Source of the DNA: Lysobacter terrestris | GTDB lineage: Bacteria; Pseudomonadota; Gammaproteobacteria; Xanthomonadales; Xanthomonadaceae | Direction of reading: 5' to 3' | Assembly: GCF_014489475.1 (NCBI RefSeq) | Contig: NZ_CP060820.1 | Coordinates: 2,992,001-3,056,000 of the forward strand | DNA length: 64,000 bases | Part shown: one piece after another, positions 40,463-51,229 of the stretch | How positions within the stretch are numbered: position 1 is the first letter of the stretch | Layout: each line of letters begins with the position of its first letter | Notes under the pieces: generated by a model | What the model was told of the DNA's origin: nothing | Databases searched by the model: none | The model's input: the letters and a program-made list of their open reading frames with translations, nothing else | Position numbers and translations under genes: made by a program

Positions 40463-41815
40463 TCAACGCGCGTCCTTCTCCACCCGCCCGTCCTTCATCA
40501 CGAACGCCACGCGCTTGAGCACGGTCACGTCGCGCAGCGGATCGCCCGACACGGCGATGAGGTCGGCGCGCTTGCCCGGTTCCAGGCTGCCGACCTCGTC
40601 GCGCAGGCCCAGCAGGTCGGCGGCATTGACGGTGGCGGCCTGGATCGCGGTGGCCGGGGTCATGCCGTGCGCGACCATCAGCTCGAATTCGTCGGCGTTG
40701 CGGCCGTGCAGGCTGACGCCGGCATCGGTGCCGAAGGCGATCTTCACGCCGGCGGGCACGGCGGCTTCCAGCGCCTTGCCGGTGATGCCGATGCGCCATT
40801 CGATCTTGCGCCGGACCTCGCCGATGTAGGCGTCGGGGTTCTTCGCCAGGCGCTCCTTGTAGCCGTTGACCGTCGACAGCGTGGGCACGTAGTACGCGCC
40901 GCTGCGGCGGAACAGCGCCAGTTCGTCCTTGTCCATCAGCGTGCCGTGTTCGATCGAATCCACGCCCGCGCGCAGCGCCAGCGCAATGCCGTCGGCACCG
41001 TGTGCGTGCGCGGCGACCTTCTTGCCGTAGAGGTGCGCGGTCTCGACGATCGCGCGCGCCTCGTCGTCGAACAGCTGCGCGCCCAGGCCGGCGCCGATGC
41101 GGCTGTTGACGCCGCCGGTGCTGGCGAACTTGATGACGTCGGCGCCGCGGGCGACCTGCTCGCGCACGGCGCGGCGGCAGTCGTCGGCGCCGTTGCACAG
41201 GTTGCTGGTGTCGAGCGCGGCGTGCAGTTCCTCGCGGTAGCCCAGCGTCGGGTCCATGTGCCCGGCGGTGGCGGAGATCGGCCGCGCCGCATCGAGGATG
41301 CGCGGCCCGGGCACCTTGCCCGCGGCGATCGCGTCGCGCAGCGCCAGGGTCACGCCGTCGCTGTCGCCGAGGTTGCGCACCGTGGTGAAGCCGGCCTGCA
41401 GGGTCTTGCGTGCGTTGACCGCGGCTTCGAAGGCCTGGTCGGCCACGCCCATCGACACTTCCTCCAGCTGCCCCTCGATGCCGGCCTTGTCCGAGGTGAG
41501 GTGGACGTGGCTGTCGATCAGGCCGGGCAGCACGAAGCGGTCGCGCAGGTCGATGAGCGTCGCGTCTTGCGGCGCGCCGTCGAAAGCCTCCGCGCCGACA
41601 TGGCCGTCGCGCACGGCGACCACGCGGCCGTCGCGGACCAGCACGGTGCTGGCGCCACGCGGGGCCTGGCCGGGACGGTCGAGCAGGGCGCCGGCCTGGA
41701 TCAGGGTCCATTTCGGCGTGGGCGCGTCCGCGGCGACTGCCGGGCCGAGGGCGAGCAGGCCTGCCAGCAGCAGCGGCAGCGATGCGGTACGGACGGCGGT
41801 ACGACGATGGCGCAT
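40463..41815 (-). CDS. Exported amidohydrolase family protein (Xaa-Pro dipeptidase/imidazolonepropionase-like)
   Basis: The 450-aa protein has a signal peptide (MRHRRTAVRTASLPLLLAGL, cleavage near AVAAD). It is an amidohydrolase-superfamily enzyme: LIDSHVHLTSD near residue 99 (HxH metal site), the lysine segment ADVIKFASTGG near 230, the H of KKVAAHAHGADG near 268, SIEHGTLMD near 290 and the Asp in FGTDAGVS near 365. These residues form the binuclear metal centre. Relatives cleave Xaa-Arg/Lys/Pro dipeptides. A TATGCT -10 box (plus-strand 41842-41847) is 26 bases upstream. Confidence 0.9.
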   Translation of the reverse strand: MRHRRTAVRTASLPLLLAGLLALGPAVAADAPTPKWTLIQAGALLDRPGQAPRGASTVLVRDGRVVAVRDGHVGAEAFDGAPQDATLIDLRDRFVLPGLIDSHVHLTSDKAGIEGQLEEVSMGVADQAFEAAVNARKTLQAGFTTVRNLGDSDGVTLALRDAIAAGKVPGPRILDAARPISATAGHMDPTLGYREELHAALDTSNLCNGADDCRRAVREQVARGADVIKFASTGGVNSRIGAGLGAQLFDDEARAIVETAHLYGKKVAAHAHGADGIALALRAGVDSIEHGTLMDKDELALFRRSGAYYVPTLSTVNGYKERLAKNPDAYIGEVRRKIEWRIGITGKALEAAVPAGVKIAFGTDAGVSLHGRNADEFELMVAHGMTPATAIQAATVNAADLLGLRDEVGSLEPGKRADLIAVSGDPLRDVTVLKRVAFVMKDGRVEKDAR

Positions 41816-41944
41816 GGCTCGATCCTCGGGACGATGGGCCGAGCATAGCCAACCGGCGTTGCGCGCCCCTTTGCCGATCCTGTCCGCGGGCGCTTCCGCA
41901 GGGCCCGCTACCATGGGCGCACACGCATTCGACACGGCGCCCCG

Positions 41945-43516
41945 GTGAACCTGCACTTCGACAACCGCTTCCTGCGCGAGCTGCCCGGCGACCCCGAAAC
42001 CGGCCCGCGCGTGCGCCAGGTCGAGGGCGCGCTCTGGTCGCGCGTTGCTCCCACGCCGGTCGCCGCGCCGCGGCTGCTCGCGCATTCGGCGGAAATGGCG
42101 CGGACGTTGGGCATCGGCGAAGCCGAGATCCACGCGCAGCGGTTCGCCGACGTCTTCGCCGGCAACGCGCTGGTGCCGGGAATGGAGCCGTACGCCGCCA
42201 ACTACGGCGGCCACCAGTTCGGCCACTGGGCCGGGCAACTCGGCGACGGCCGCGCCATCAGCCTGGGCGAAGCGATCGCGCATGGTGGCGAACGCTGGGA
42301 GCTGCAACTGAAGGGCGCCGGCCCGACGCCGTATTCGCGCACGGCGGACGGCCGCGCGGTGTTGCGCTCGTCGATCCGCGAGTTCCTGTGCAGCGAGGCC
42401 ATGCACCACCTGGGCGTGCCGACGACGCGCGCGCTCAGCCTGGTGGCGACCGGCGAGGCCGTGGTCCGCGACATGTTCTACGACGGCCATCCGCGCCCGG
42501 AACCGGGCGCGATCGTGTGCCGCGTGGCGCCATCGTTCCTGCGTGTCGGCAACTTCGAGCTGCCGTACGCGCGCAACGACCTGCCGCTGCTGCGTCAGCT
42601 GGTGGAGTTCTGCATCCGCCGCGATTTCACGCACATTGAAGGCGGCGGGCTGGAGGGCGCGGGCGAAGCCTTGTATGCCGCGTGGTTCGCCGAGGTCTGC
42701 ACGCGCACCGCGGTGATGGTCGCGCACTGGATGCGGGTGGGCTTCGTCCACGGCGTGATGAACACCGACAACATGTCGATCCTCGGCCTGACCATCGATT
42801 ACGGCCCGTACGGCTGGATCGACAACTACGATCCGGACTGGACGCCCAACACCACCGACGCGCAGGGCCGCCGCTACCGCTTCGGCTGGCAGCCGAAGAT
42901 CGCGTACTGGAACCTGACCCGCCTGGCGCATGCGATTTCGCCGTTGTTCGCGGACCCGCAGGTCCTCAACGCCGGCCTGCAGGCGTATGCCGATGCCTAC
43001 ACCCGTGAGGACCGCGACAGCATCGCGCGCAAGCTGGGCCTGGCCGCGTGCCGCGACGCCGATGTCGAGCTGGCGAAGGAGTTGCACGTGCTGCTCGCGG
43101 ATGCGGAAGTCGACATGACCCTGTTCTTCCGCGCGCTGGCGGATGTCGACGTCGCCGTGCCCACGCTGGCGCCGGTGGCGCACGCCTTCTACGACGACGA
43201 CAAGCGCGAAGCGTCCGCGCCTGCATTCGGCGACTGGCTCGCGCGGCATGCCGCGCGGGTGCGCGAGGATGCCGTTGATCCGGCCGCGCGGCGTCAACGG
43301 ATGAACGCGGCGAACCCGAAATACGTGCTGCGCAACTACCTTGCCCAGCAGGCCATCGATCGCGCGGAGCAGGGCGACATCGCCGGCGTGCACGAACTGC
43401 TGGAAGTGATGCGCCGGCCCTACGACGAGCAGCCCGGCCGCGAGGCGTTCGCGCAGCCGCGCCCGGACTGGGCGCGGCAGAAGGCCGGTTGCTCGATGCT
43501 GTCCTGCAGTTCCTGA
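41945..43516 (+). CDS. selO: Protein adenylyltransferase SelO
   Basis: A 523-aa pseudokinase-fold AMPylase. N-terminal [52 protein letters not shown], the kinase-like [13 protein letters not shown] (catalytic region) and [11 protein letters not shown] are classic SelO/YdiU. The C-terminus GCSMLSCSS carries the conserved Cys at the position of selenocysteine in eukaryotic SelO. It transfers AMP to Ser/Thr/Tyr of target proteins and is redox-linked. GTG start at 41945; a TACCAT box lies at 41909-41914. Confidence 0.95.
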   Translation: MNLHFDNRFLRELPGDPETGPRVRQVEGALWSRVAPTPVAAPRLLAHSAEMARTLGIGEAEIHAQRFADVFAGNALVPGMEPYAANYGGHQFGHWAGQLGDGRAISLGEAIAHGGERWELQLKGAGPTPYSRTADGRAVLRSSIREFLCSEAMHHLGVPTTRALSLVATGEAVVRDMFYDGHPRPEPGAIVCRVAPSFLRVGNFELPYARNDLPLLRQLVEFCIRRDFTHIEGGGLEGAGEALYAAWFAEVCTRTAVMVAHWMRVGFVHGVMNTDNMSILGLTIDYGPYGWIDNYDPDWTPNTTDAQGRRYRFGWQPKIAYWNLTRLAHAISPLFADPQVLNAGLQAYADAYTREDRDSIARKLGLAACRDADVELAKELHVLLADAEVDMTLFFRALADVDVAVPTLAPVAHAFYDDDKREASAPAFGDWLARHAARVREDAVDPAARRQRMNAANPKYVLRNYLAQQAIDRAEQGDIAGVHELLEVMRRPYDEQPGREAFAQPRPDWARQKAGCSMLSCSS

Positions 43517-43571
43517 TCGGGCCGGGGCTGCCTAGAATCCGCTTCCCGATCGAAGCAGGTGCGTCGCGCGC

Positions 43572-45686
43572 ATGACCCGGAATGCATGGCTGTGGCTGGT
43601 GAGCGTGCTGACGCTGCTGGCGCTGGCTTCGACCTACGTCTACGAGCCGGTGCCGGACACCGTGACGCTGTCGCCGCGCACGCGCATCGGCTGGAGCGCG
43701 CCACCGCGACTGCTGGCAGGCGATGGCGTGCGCGGGTGGCGCGATGGCGCGCCCCTGCAGGCGCGCTTCAGTGATCCCTACGGCATCGCGCGCGCCGCGG
43801 ACGGCACCTTGTTCATCGCGGATGCGGGCGACAGCAACCGCATCCGCAGGATCGGTGTCGACGGAGCCGTCGCGACGTTCGCGGGGTCCACCGAAGGCTT
43901 CCGCGATGGGGCCGGCGCGCTTGCGGCCTTCAACACGCCGTCGGGGCTCGCCCTGGACGGCGCCGGCAACCTCTACGTCGCCGACACCGGCAACCACGCG
44001 ATCCGCCGGGTCGCCCCCGACGGCACGGTGACGACATTGGCGGGCAGCGGCGTGGCCGGCTTCCGCGACGGCCCTGGGGCGCAGGCGCAGTTCAACGGAC
44101 CGATCGGCGTCGCCGTCGACGATGCCGGGCAGGTGTATGTCGCCGATACCTACAACGACCGCATCCGCGTGATCGGCAGGGACGGGACGGTACGCACGCT
44201 GGCCGGCGGCGACTTCCCCGGCGATGTGGACGGCGTCGGCATCGCCGCGCGTTTCGATACGCCGAGCGCACTGGCGGTGGATCGCCGCGGCAACGTCTGG
44301 GTCGCCGACACGCGCAACAACACGATCCGGCACGTGAGCAAGCAAGGCGTCGTCACGACCCTGCCGTTGCAGGACGCGACCGGCGCGCAGGCCGCCCTGC
44401 GGCGACCGGTGAGCATCGCGGTGACGCGCGAGGGCGTGCTCTACGTCGGTGAGTTGTTCCATGGTCGCGTGCTGCAGGTCGTCCCCGGTGGGCCGACGTC
44501 GCCCGTGGCCGTGGCCGTGGCCGTGGCCGTGGCCGGTGCCGGCAAGCGCCTGGCGCGGCCGACCGGCCTGGCGCTCGCGCCCGACGGCACGCTGTACGTG
44601 GCCGACGCGACCGCCTACCGCGTGCATGCACTCGACCCCGCTGCGCCGGCCGGCGTGGCCGACGCGCTGGCCGCGACCGGCCCGTCTCCCGCCAATCCGT
44701 TGCCGGCCACGCTGGGCCGCTGGCCGCTGCGCCCGCAGGACGGCTGGCACGAAGTGGTCGGCACGCTGGGCGAGGTGCGCGGCAACTACCAGGGCGAGAG
44801 CCGCGATCACCTGCACAACGGCCTGGACGTGCGCGGCGACGTCGGCCAGGAGGTCGTCGCGATCGCCGATGGCAAGGTCAGCAATCCCCTGGCGAGCTGG
44901 GGCCAGGTGGGCCAGCTCGGCGAAGGCATGGCGCTGGACGACGTCAGCTACATCCACATGCGCGTCGGCCGTACCGCGCGTGGCGAGCCGATCGATCCGG
45001 CGCGGTTCGTGCCGGTCTTCGACGCGGCCGGCTCGCTCGAGCGCATGCGCGTGCGCCGCGGCACCCGTTTCCGTGCCGGCGACGTCCTCGGGACGATCAA
45101 CGCCATGGCCCACGTGCACCTGATCGTCGGCACCAGCGGCTACGAACGCAATGCGATCGCGCTGGGCTTCCGCAACTATTCGGATCGCTACGCGCCGCAC
45201 ATCGACGCCATCGAGCTGCTGGATGCCGCCGAGCAGCCGCTGCAGCAGATGCAGGACGGGCGCGTGCTGCTGGGGCGCGACCTCGACGGCGTGCAGATCG
45301 TCGTCGACGCCTGGGACCAGGTCGACAACAACCTGCCGCGGCGCCGCCTCGGCCTGCACGCGCTCGGCTACCAGTGGCTCGATGCGGCCGGGACGCCGCT
45401 GCCAGGTTTCGAGGCGCCGCGCATGTCCATCGACTTCGACCTGATGCCGACCGACGAGGCGGTGAAGCTCGCCTATGCCGCCGACAGCGGCATCACCGTG
45501 CACGGCAGCAGCGTCACCCGGTTCCGCTACGTGGTGACCAACACGGTGCGCGGGGGCACGCTGGCCACCGGCGCTTGGCGGCCGCGCGAGCTCGCTGCCG
45601 GGGATTACCTGCTGCGCATTACCGCGAAGGACTACAGCGGCAACCTGGCCACCGCGGGACGGGACCTCCCGGTGCGCCTGCACTGA
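43572..45686 (+). CDS. NHL-repeat beta-propeller/M23 peptidase fusion protein
   Basis: A 704-aa protein with an N-terminal membrane anchor (about residues 5-23). Residues about 45-360 hold at least five NHL repeats (for example GLALDGAGNLYVADTGNHAIR), folding as a beta-propeller. From about 395 a LytM/M23-type domain follows: HLHNGLDVRGDVGQEVVAIADG (His/Asp zinc region) and MAHVHLIVG (HxH). The C-terminal ~170 residues (from 535) are another beta domain. It probably acts in the periplasm or at the cell wall. GTGGCC repeated five times at 44505-44534 encodes the VAVAVAVAVA stretch. TAGAAT box at 43533-43538. Confidence 0.85.
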   Translation: MTRNAWLWLVSVLTLLALASTYVYEPVPDTVTLSPRTRIGWSAPPRLLAGDGVRGWRDGAPLQARFSDPYGIARAADGTLFIADAGDSNRIRRIGVDGAVATFAGSTEGFRDGAGALAAFNTPSGLALDGAGNLYVADTGNHAIRRVAPDGTVTTLAGSGVAGFRDGPGAQAQFNGPIGVAVDDAGQVYVADTYNDRIRVIGRDGTVRTLAGGDFPGDVDGVGIAARFDTPSALAVDRRGNVWVADTRNNTIRHVSKQGVVTTLPLQDATGAQAALRRPVSIAVTREGVLYVGELFHGRVLQVVPGGPTSPVAVAVAVAVAGAGKRLARPTGLALAPDGTLYVADATAYRVHALDPAAPAGVADALAATGPSPANPLPATLGRWPLRPQDGWHEVVGTLGEVRGNYQGESRDHLHNGLDVRGDVGQEVVAIADGKVSNPLASWGQVGQLGEGMALDDVSYIHMRVGRTARGEPIDPARFVPVFDAAGSLERMRVRRGTRFRAGDVLGTINAMAHVHLIVGTSGYERNAIALGFRNYSDRYAPHIDAIELLDAAEQPLQQMQDGRVLLGRDLDGVQIVVDAWDQVDNNLPRRRLGLHALGYQWLDAAGTPLPGFEAPRMSIDFDLMPTDEAVKLAYAADSGITVHGSSVTRFRYVVTNTVRGGTLATGAWRPRELAAGDYLLRITAKDYSGNLATAGRDLPVRLH
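44505..44534. repeat. In-frame hexanucleotide repeat (GTGGCC)5
   Basis: Five exact copies of GTGGCC within the NHL/M23 gene encode alternating Val-Ala. Because the unit is a multiple of three, length change alters only the linker, not the frame. Confidence 0.9.
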
Positions 45687-45713
45687 CACAGCCCCGCGGA
45701 CGGGCGCGCCGCG

Positions 45714-45719
45714 TAAACT
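45714..45719 (+). promoter_or_regulatory. -10 box TAAACT, likely leaderless start of uup
   Basis: TAAACT, six bases (AGCGGC), then ATG at 45726. There is no room for a ribosome-binding site, and transcription from this box would begin at or close to the ATG. Confidence 0.5.
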
Positions 45720-45725
45720 AGCGGC

Positions 45726-47603
<1,878 letters not shown>

Positions 47604-47616
47604 GCCTTGTCGCCGT

Positions 47617-47635
47617 CCCCCCGGCAAGCGGGGGG
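47617..47635. terminator. Possible hairpin after uup
   Basis: CCCCCC and GGGGGG with a seven-base GGCAAGC loop lie 13 bases past the uup stop. There is no T-run, so it is a weak terminator candidate. Confidence 0.4.
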
Positions 47636-47851
47636 CGTGGCGATCCGCTGATCGTTGAAAACCGAAGTCGCTGGCTTGATCGGCGCAAGCGCCGTTGCAG
47701 GACGCTTCCGCTTGCGTGGCAATGACGAGCAGGAAGCGATCCGTTTGGACCGCGGACCGGACTCGCGTTGGGGGTTCGCGGGCATGAAATCCTGCCCTTG
47801 CGCATCGCCGACGGGCGCGCGTTAATCGCGCCATCCACCGGGGGACGCCCA

Positions 47852-48382
47852 ATGCGCAACACGATCGTGGTTACCGGCCTGCTGCTCGCCGCGCTCGCGG
47901 GACCGGCCCAGGCCGAAGTGAAGGACTCGGCCGCCAACGGCTTCACCATCGAGAATTCGCAGGTCGTACCGGTCGATGCGAAGACGGCCTGGGACGCGTT
48001 GGTCAACGACGTTGGCCGCTGGTGGCCGAAGGATCACACCTGGTGGGGTGACGCCACCAAGCTCTCGATCCAGCCGCGCGCCGGCGGCTGCTTCTGCGAA
48101 CGCAACGGCAGGCAACAGGCCTGGCACATGACCGTCACCTTCGTCGATCCGGGGCAGACGCTGCGGATGACCGGCGGCCTCGGGCCGCTGCAGGGCATGG
48201 GCCTGGACGGCGCGCTGGAGTGGCGCCTGGCCAAGGCCGAGGGCGGCACGCGGATCACCCTGTGGTACCGGGCCGGCGGCTACACGCCGGACGACCTGCG
48301 CAAGTTCGTTCCGGTCGTCGACAAGGTGCAGGCGCAACAACTGGGTGGCTTGGCGGACTACCTGCGCGCGAAGGCGAAATGA
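47852..48382 (+). CDS. Exported SRPBCC (START-like) family protein
   Basis: The 176-aa protein has a signal peptide (MRNTIVVTGLLLAALAGPAQAEV), then a START-like ligand-binding fold: PVDAKTAWDALVNDVGRWWP, HTWWGDATKLSIQPRAGGCF, WHMTVTFVDPGQTLRMTGGLG and ITLWYRAGGYTPD. SRPBCC proteins bind hydrophobic ligands; here the periplasm is the place of action. The start at 47852 was preferred over 47768 because it gives the signal peptide directly. Confidence 0.82.
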   Translation: MRNTIVVTGLLLAALAGPAQAEVKDSAANGFTIENSQVVPVDAKTAWDALVNDVGRWWPKDHTWWGDATKLSIQPRAGGCFCERNGRQQAWHMTVTFVDPGQTLRMTGGLGPLQGMGLDGALEWRLAKAEGGTRITLWYRAGGYTPDDLRKFVPVVDKVQAQQLGGLADYLRAKAK

Positions 48383-48430
48383 GTGCCGGGATGAAGCGAC
48401 GGCCCGACCGATGAGCCGCCGTTGAAGCAC

Positions 48431-48436
48431 TAAACT
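48431..48436 (+). promoter_or_regulatory. -10 box TAAACT, likely leaderless start of thpR
   Basis: TAAACT, six bases (ACGTGC), then ATG at 48443. Sequence and spacing match the uup promoter nearly exactly. Confidence 0.5.
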
Positions 48437-48442
48437 ACGTGC

Positions 48443-49015
48443 ATGCACAGCGATCTGTTCGGTTCAGCGCCCGCGCGCGAAGCCGTTGTCCACAACGTTT
48501 TCTTCGCGCTGGTCCCCGATACCGAGACGCGCGCCCACCTGGCAAGCACGGTTGCGCGGCTGAAGACCGAACACGATGGCCGCGGTCGCTGGCTGGCGCC
48601 GGAGCGCTGGCACATGACGCTGTACTTCCTCGGCTCCTATTCGGAGCTGCCGCAGGAACGCATCGAGTCGGCCCGCGCGGCCGCGCGCAACGTGGCGGCA
48701 GCCGCATTCGAACTGGCGCTCGACCGGGTGGGGCACTTCTCCCACGGCATCGGCTGGCTCGGCTGCGCGCAGACCGGAACGCCGTTGCAATCGCTGTGGA
48801 GCGAGCTGCACCGGTCGCTCGCGCATGCCCGCGTTGCGACGCAGGGGCACGCGGGCTTCGTGCCGCACGTCACCGTGGTCCGGGAAGCGAAGCCGCTGTT
48901 GCCGGCGCAATCCATCCCGCCCATCGCCTGGCCGGTGCGGGAGTTCGTCCTGATCGACAGCGTGCTGGGGCCGCGCAGCGAATACCGCGAGCTGGGGCGC
49001 TGGAAACTGCGCTGA
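48443..49015 (+). CDS. thpR: RNA 2',3'-cyclic phosphodiesterase ThpR
   Basis: A 190-aa 2H phosphoesterase with two HxTx motifs, HMTL near 57 and HVTV near 142, and NVFFALVPDTETRAHLA at the N-terminus, as in LigT/ThpR. The family hydrolyses 2',3'-cyclic phosphates on RNA ends and can seal 2'-5' linked tRNA halves. The mRNA is predicted to be leaderless, since TAAACT ends six bases before the ATG. Confidence 0.93.
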   Translation: MHSDLFGSAPAREAVVHNVFFALVPDTETRAHLASTVARLKTEHDGRGRWLAPERWHMTLYFLGSYSELPQERIESARAAARNVAAAAFELALDRVGHFSHGIGWLGCAQTGTPLQSLWSELHRSLAHARVATQGHAGFVPHVTVVREAKPLLPAQSIPPIAWPVREFVLIDSVLGPRSEYRELGRWKLR

Positions 49016-49054
49016 GCCCGCTGACTGCGGGGCCAGTGGTCATGCGATCCGCGG

Positions 49055-49309
49055 TTAGGCGATCGGCGCGCGCAGCTTGAGCGCCGGATGGTCGTCCAGC
49101 GAACCGTCCGGGTTGAGCACCGAGAACGACTTGCGGTCGCCGTCGGCCACCACCGGAATCGCGTCCTGGAACAGCGGCTTGCGGACGAAGCGGAGCTCCC
49201 AGCCGAAGCGCTCCAGCTCGCTGAGCGTGAGGGCCTGTTCCTCGTTGAGCGCGGCGCGCAGCGCCGAGCGGGCGTTCGCCATGTCCTGGCGGCGGTCGCG
49301 ATCGCACAT
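49055..49309 (-). CDS. Hypothetical 84-aa protein
   Basis: I do not recognise a named family. The product, MCDRDRRQDMANARSALRA, continues with ALNEEQALTLSELERFGWE and KPLFQDAIPVVADGDRKSFS, ending LDDHPALKLRAPIA. This looks like a helix followed by a small beta domain. It is a likely conserved xanthomonad protein given the clean start and GGGAAGGAC ribosome-binding site. Convergent with thpR, divergent from the 49389 gene. Confidence 0.6.
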   Translation of the reverse strand: MCDRDRRQDMANARSALRAALNEEQALTLSELERFGWELRFVRKPLFQDAIPVVADGDRKSFSVLNPDGSLDDHPALKLRAPIA

Positions 49310-49388
49310 GTCCTTCCCTCCCTGATTCCCCTGTATTCCCAAAACGCAGGCGGCGGGCAGAATAGGCCGTCTACCGAGGGAAGAATCC

Positions 49389-49997
49389 ATGGGCCAGCGC
49401 GATCCCCGCATCGATGCCTACATCGCCAGCGCGGCCGGGTTCGCGCAGCCGATCCTCACGCACCTGCGCGGACTCGTGCACGCCGCCTGCCCGGACTGCG
49501 AGGAAACGCTGAAGTGGAGCGCGCCGAGCTTCACCTACCGCGGCAAGATCCTGTGCGGCATGGCGGCCTTCAAGCAGCACGCGACCTTCGGGCTGTGGCA
49601 GGGCGCGGCGATCGTGGCGGGCGACGGTAGTCGTCGCGACGAGGCGATGGGGCAGTTCGGCCGCCTCACGCGCGTCGCGGACCTGCCGGGCAAGCGCGAA
49701 CTGGTCGCCTATCTCCGCCAGGGCATGCAGCTGATCGATGCCGGGGCGACGCGCACGCCCGCGCGCAACACCGCGCCGAAGCCGCCTGTGGAAGCGCCGG
49801 ACGACCTGCTCGCGGCCCTGCGCGGCAACGCACGGGCGCGGGCCACGTTCGAGGCGTTCCCGCCCAGCTGCCAGCGCGAGTACGTCGAATGGATCACCGA
49901 AGCCAAGCGCGAGGCCACGCGGGCGAGCCGCCTGGCGCAGACGATCGAATGGCTCGCCGAGGGCAAGCGGCGCAACTGGAAGTACGAGAAGTGCTGA
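49389..49997 (+). CDS. YdeI/OmdA-type protein (DUF1801 and OmdA domains)
   Basis: The 202-aa protein joins an N-terminal DUF1801/YdhG-like domain (IDAYIASAAGFAQPIL, LVHAACPDCEETLKWSAPSFTYRGKILCGMAAFK) with the C-terminal OmdA segment LLAALRGNARARATFEAFPPSCQREYVEWITEAKREATRASRLAQTIEWLAEGKR. This combination is standard for YdeI-type proteins, thought to bind peptides or to assist antimicrobial-peptide resistance; the function remains unproven. Confidence 0.88.
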   Translation: MGQRDPRIDAYIASAAGFAQPILTHLRGLVHAACPDCEETLKWSAPSFTYRGKILCGMAAFKQHATFGLWQGAAIVAGDGSRRDEAMGQFGRLTRVADLPGKRELVAYLRQGMQLIDAGATRTPARNTAPKPPVEAPDDLLAALRGNARARATFEAFPPSCQREYVEWITEAKREATRASRLAQTIEWLAEGKRRNWKYEKC

Positions 49998-50018
49998 GCG
50001 GCCGCGGGCCGCGAGGCG

Positions 50019-50297
50019 TCAGGCGCCGAAGCGTTCGTCCAGCACGCGCTTGATCTCGGCCTCGATCGGTCCCTTGAAGGCCGACATCAGGAAGCCGAGG
50101 TTCGCGGTGACGCGCAGGTTCTTCGGCGCCAGGTCGATCTTGCCGTCGACGCCGCTGCGGTTGAAGTTGAGGGTGTCGCCATCCCAGTCGTAGTCGATGC
50201 CGAAGCGTTCGGCCAGTTTTTCCGCGACTTCCTGTACCGCCTTGCGCGCCTTTGCGTGCGGCAGCGAGTGGGCGTGGCGGATATCGATGCTGGGCAT
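50019..50297 (-). CDS. Polyhydroxyalkanoic acid system family protein
   Basis: A 92-aa protein of the PHA_gran_rgn family: MPSIDIRHAHSLPHAKARKA, VAEKLAERFGIDYDWDGDTLNF, GVDGKIDLAPKNLRVTANLGFLMSAFKGPIEAEIKRVLDERFG. Homologues are common in xanthomonads and pseudomonads; a role in polymer granules is named but poorly tested. GGAGAAC is the ribosome-binding site before 50297. Confidence 0.85.
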   Translation of the reverse strand: MPSIDIRHAHSLPHAKARKAVQEVAEKLAERFGIDYDWDGDTLNFNRSGVDGKIDLAPKNLRVTANLGFLMSAFKGPIEAEIKRVLDERFGA

Positions 50298-50431
50298 GGT
50301 GGGTTCTCCTCTGATGCGGCGCATTGTGCGGGCAGAGGCCGTCGCATCCAAGCCGAGTCGCAGGTCCTCGACACTGCCGCTGGAGCATCCCGCGGCATGC
50401 TAGATTGCGGCCGCTCCCCGATCTTCGACAC

Positions 50432-51229
50432 ATGGCCGCCCTGAGACTGAGGTTTCCCAATCGCCAGCAACCCGACCTGGTCCTCGGACCGGGCGTGCAT
50501 GCCATCGGGCGAGACGCCACCGACCGGCCGGTCATCGTAGACGATCCCACGCAGGCGATCGCGCAGTTCTGCGTCGACCGACGCGGCGTCTGGTTGCAGG
50601 TGCACGCGGGGACGCGCGGCCTCCACGTCAACGGCCGCCCGGTGCGGCGCATGGCGCAGCTGCGCGCGGGCGATGCGGTGTTCGTCGATGGCAACGAATG
50701 GTTGCTGCTGGGCGACACGCCGCCGTCGGCGTCGGGCGAATCCAAGCCGATCGCGGGCGAAGCCGATCCGCGCACGGTCCTGCGCGGCGTCGGTGGCCCG
50801 CATCACGGCCGCAGCATCACCCTCGACCAACCGCGGCTGGTCGGGCGCCTGTCCGAGTGCGACATCCGCATCGACGATGCCGCGTTCGCCGATCGCCATG
50901 CACGGCTCGAACCGCATCCCGAAGGCATCGTCCTGCGCGACCTCGGTTCGCACGAGGGCAGCCTCGTGAATGGCTGGCCGGTGCGCAATGCACTGCTGCG
51001 TACCGGCGACCAGGTGGTGTTCGACACCCAGCGCTTCATCGTGGAAGGCCCCAGCCGCAGTGCCAACGGCGAGGCCCGCAAGCAGGCCCGGCCGGCGCCC
51101 GTCGACGAGGCGCCCGCGGCCACGGAACCCAAGGTCGCCTCCTCGGTGCGGCGCGTTCCCTGGTTGCTGCTGGCGGCGCTGTTCCTCGCGATCGCGCTCA
51201 GCCTGCTGCTGCTGTACGGCGCGCGTTAG
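50432..51229 (+). CDS. Tail-anchored protein with tandem FHA-like domains
   Basis: The 265-aa protein appears to contain two forkhead-associated folds. The second (about 130-210) is canonical: RLVGRLSECDIRIDDAAFADRHARL then LVNGWPVRNALLRTGDQVVF. The first (about 10-95) is degenerate (GPGVHAIGRDATDRPVIV, GLHVNGRPVRRMAQLRAGD). A C-terminal membrane helix (VPWLLLAALFLAIALSLL) anchors it. FHA domains bind phosphothreonine, so it may recruit a phosphoprotein to the membrane. A TAGATT -10 box lies at 50401-50406. The final 32 bp overlap the convergent msrQ gene. Confidence 0.8.
   Translation: MAALRLRFPNRQQPDLVLGPGVHAIGRDATDRPVIVDDPTQAIAQFCVDRRGVWLQVHAGTRGLHVNGRPVRRMAQLRAGDAVFVDGNEWLLLGDTPPSASGESKPIAGEADPRTVLRGVGGPHHGRSITLDQPRLVGRLSECDIRIDDAAFADRHARLEPHPEGIVLRDLGSHEGSLVNGWPVRNALLRTGDQVVFDTQRFIVEGPSRSANGEARKQARPAPVDEAPAATEPKVASSVRRVPWLLLAALFLAIALSLLLLYGAR

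Noticed and set aside
41816-43393. An N-terminal extension of the amidohydrolase frame to 976 codons
   Set aside because: The extension is antisense to selO and lacks motifs. The ATG at 41815 leads straight into a signal peptide and follows a TATGCT -10 box.
44505-44534. Phase-variable repeat
   Set aside because: The unit is 6 bp, so copy change cannot shift the frame.
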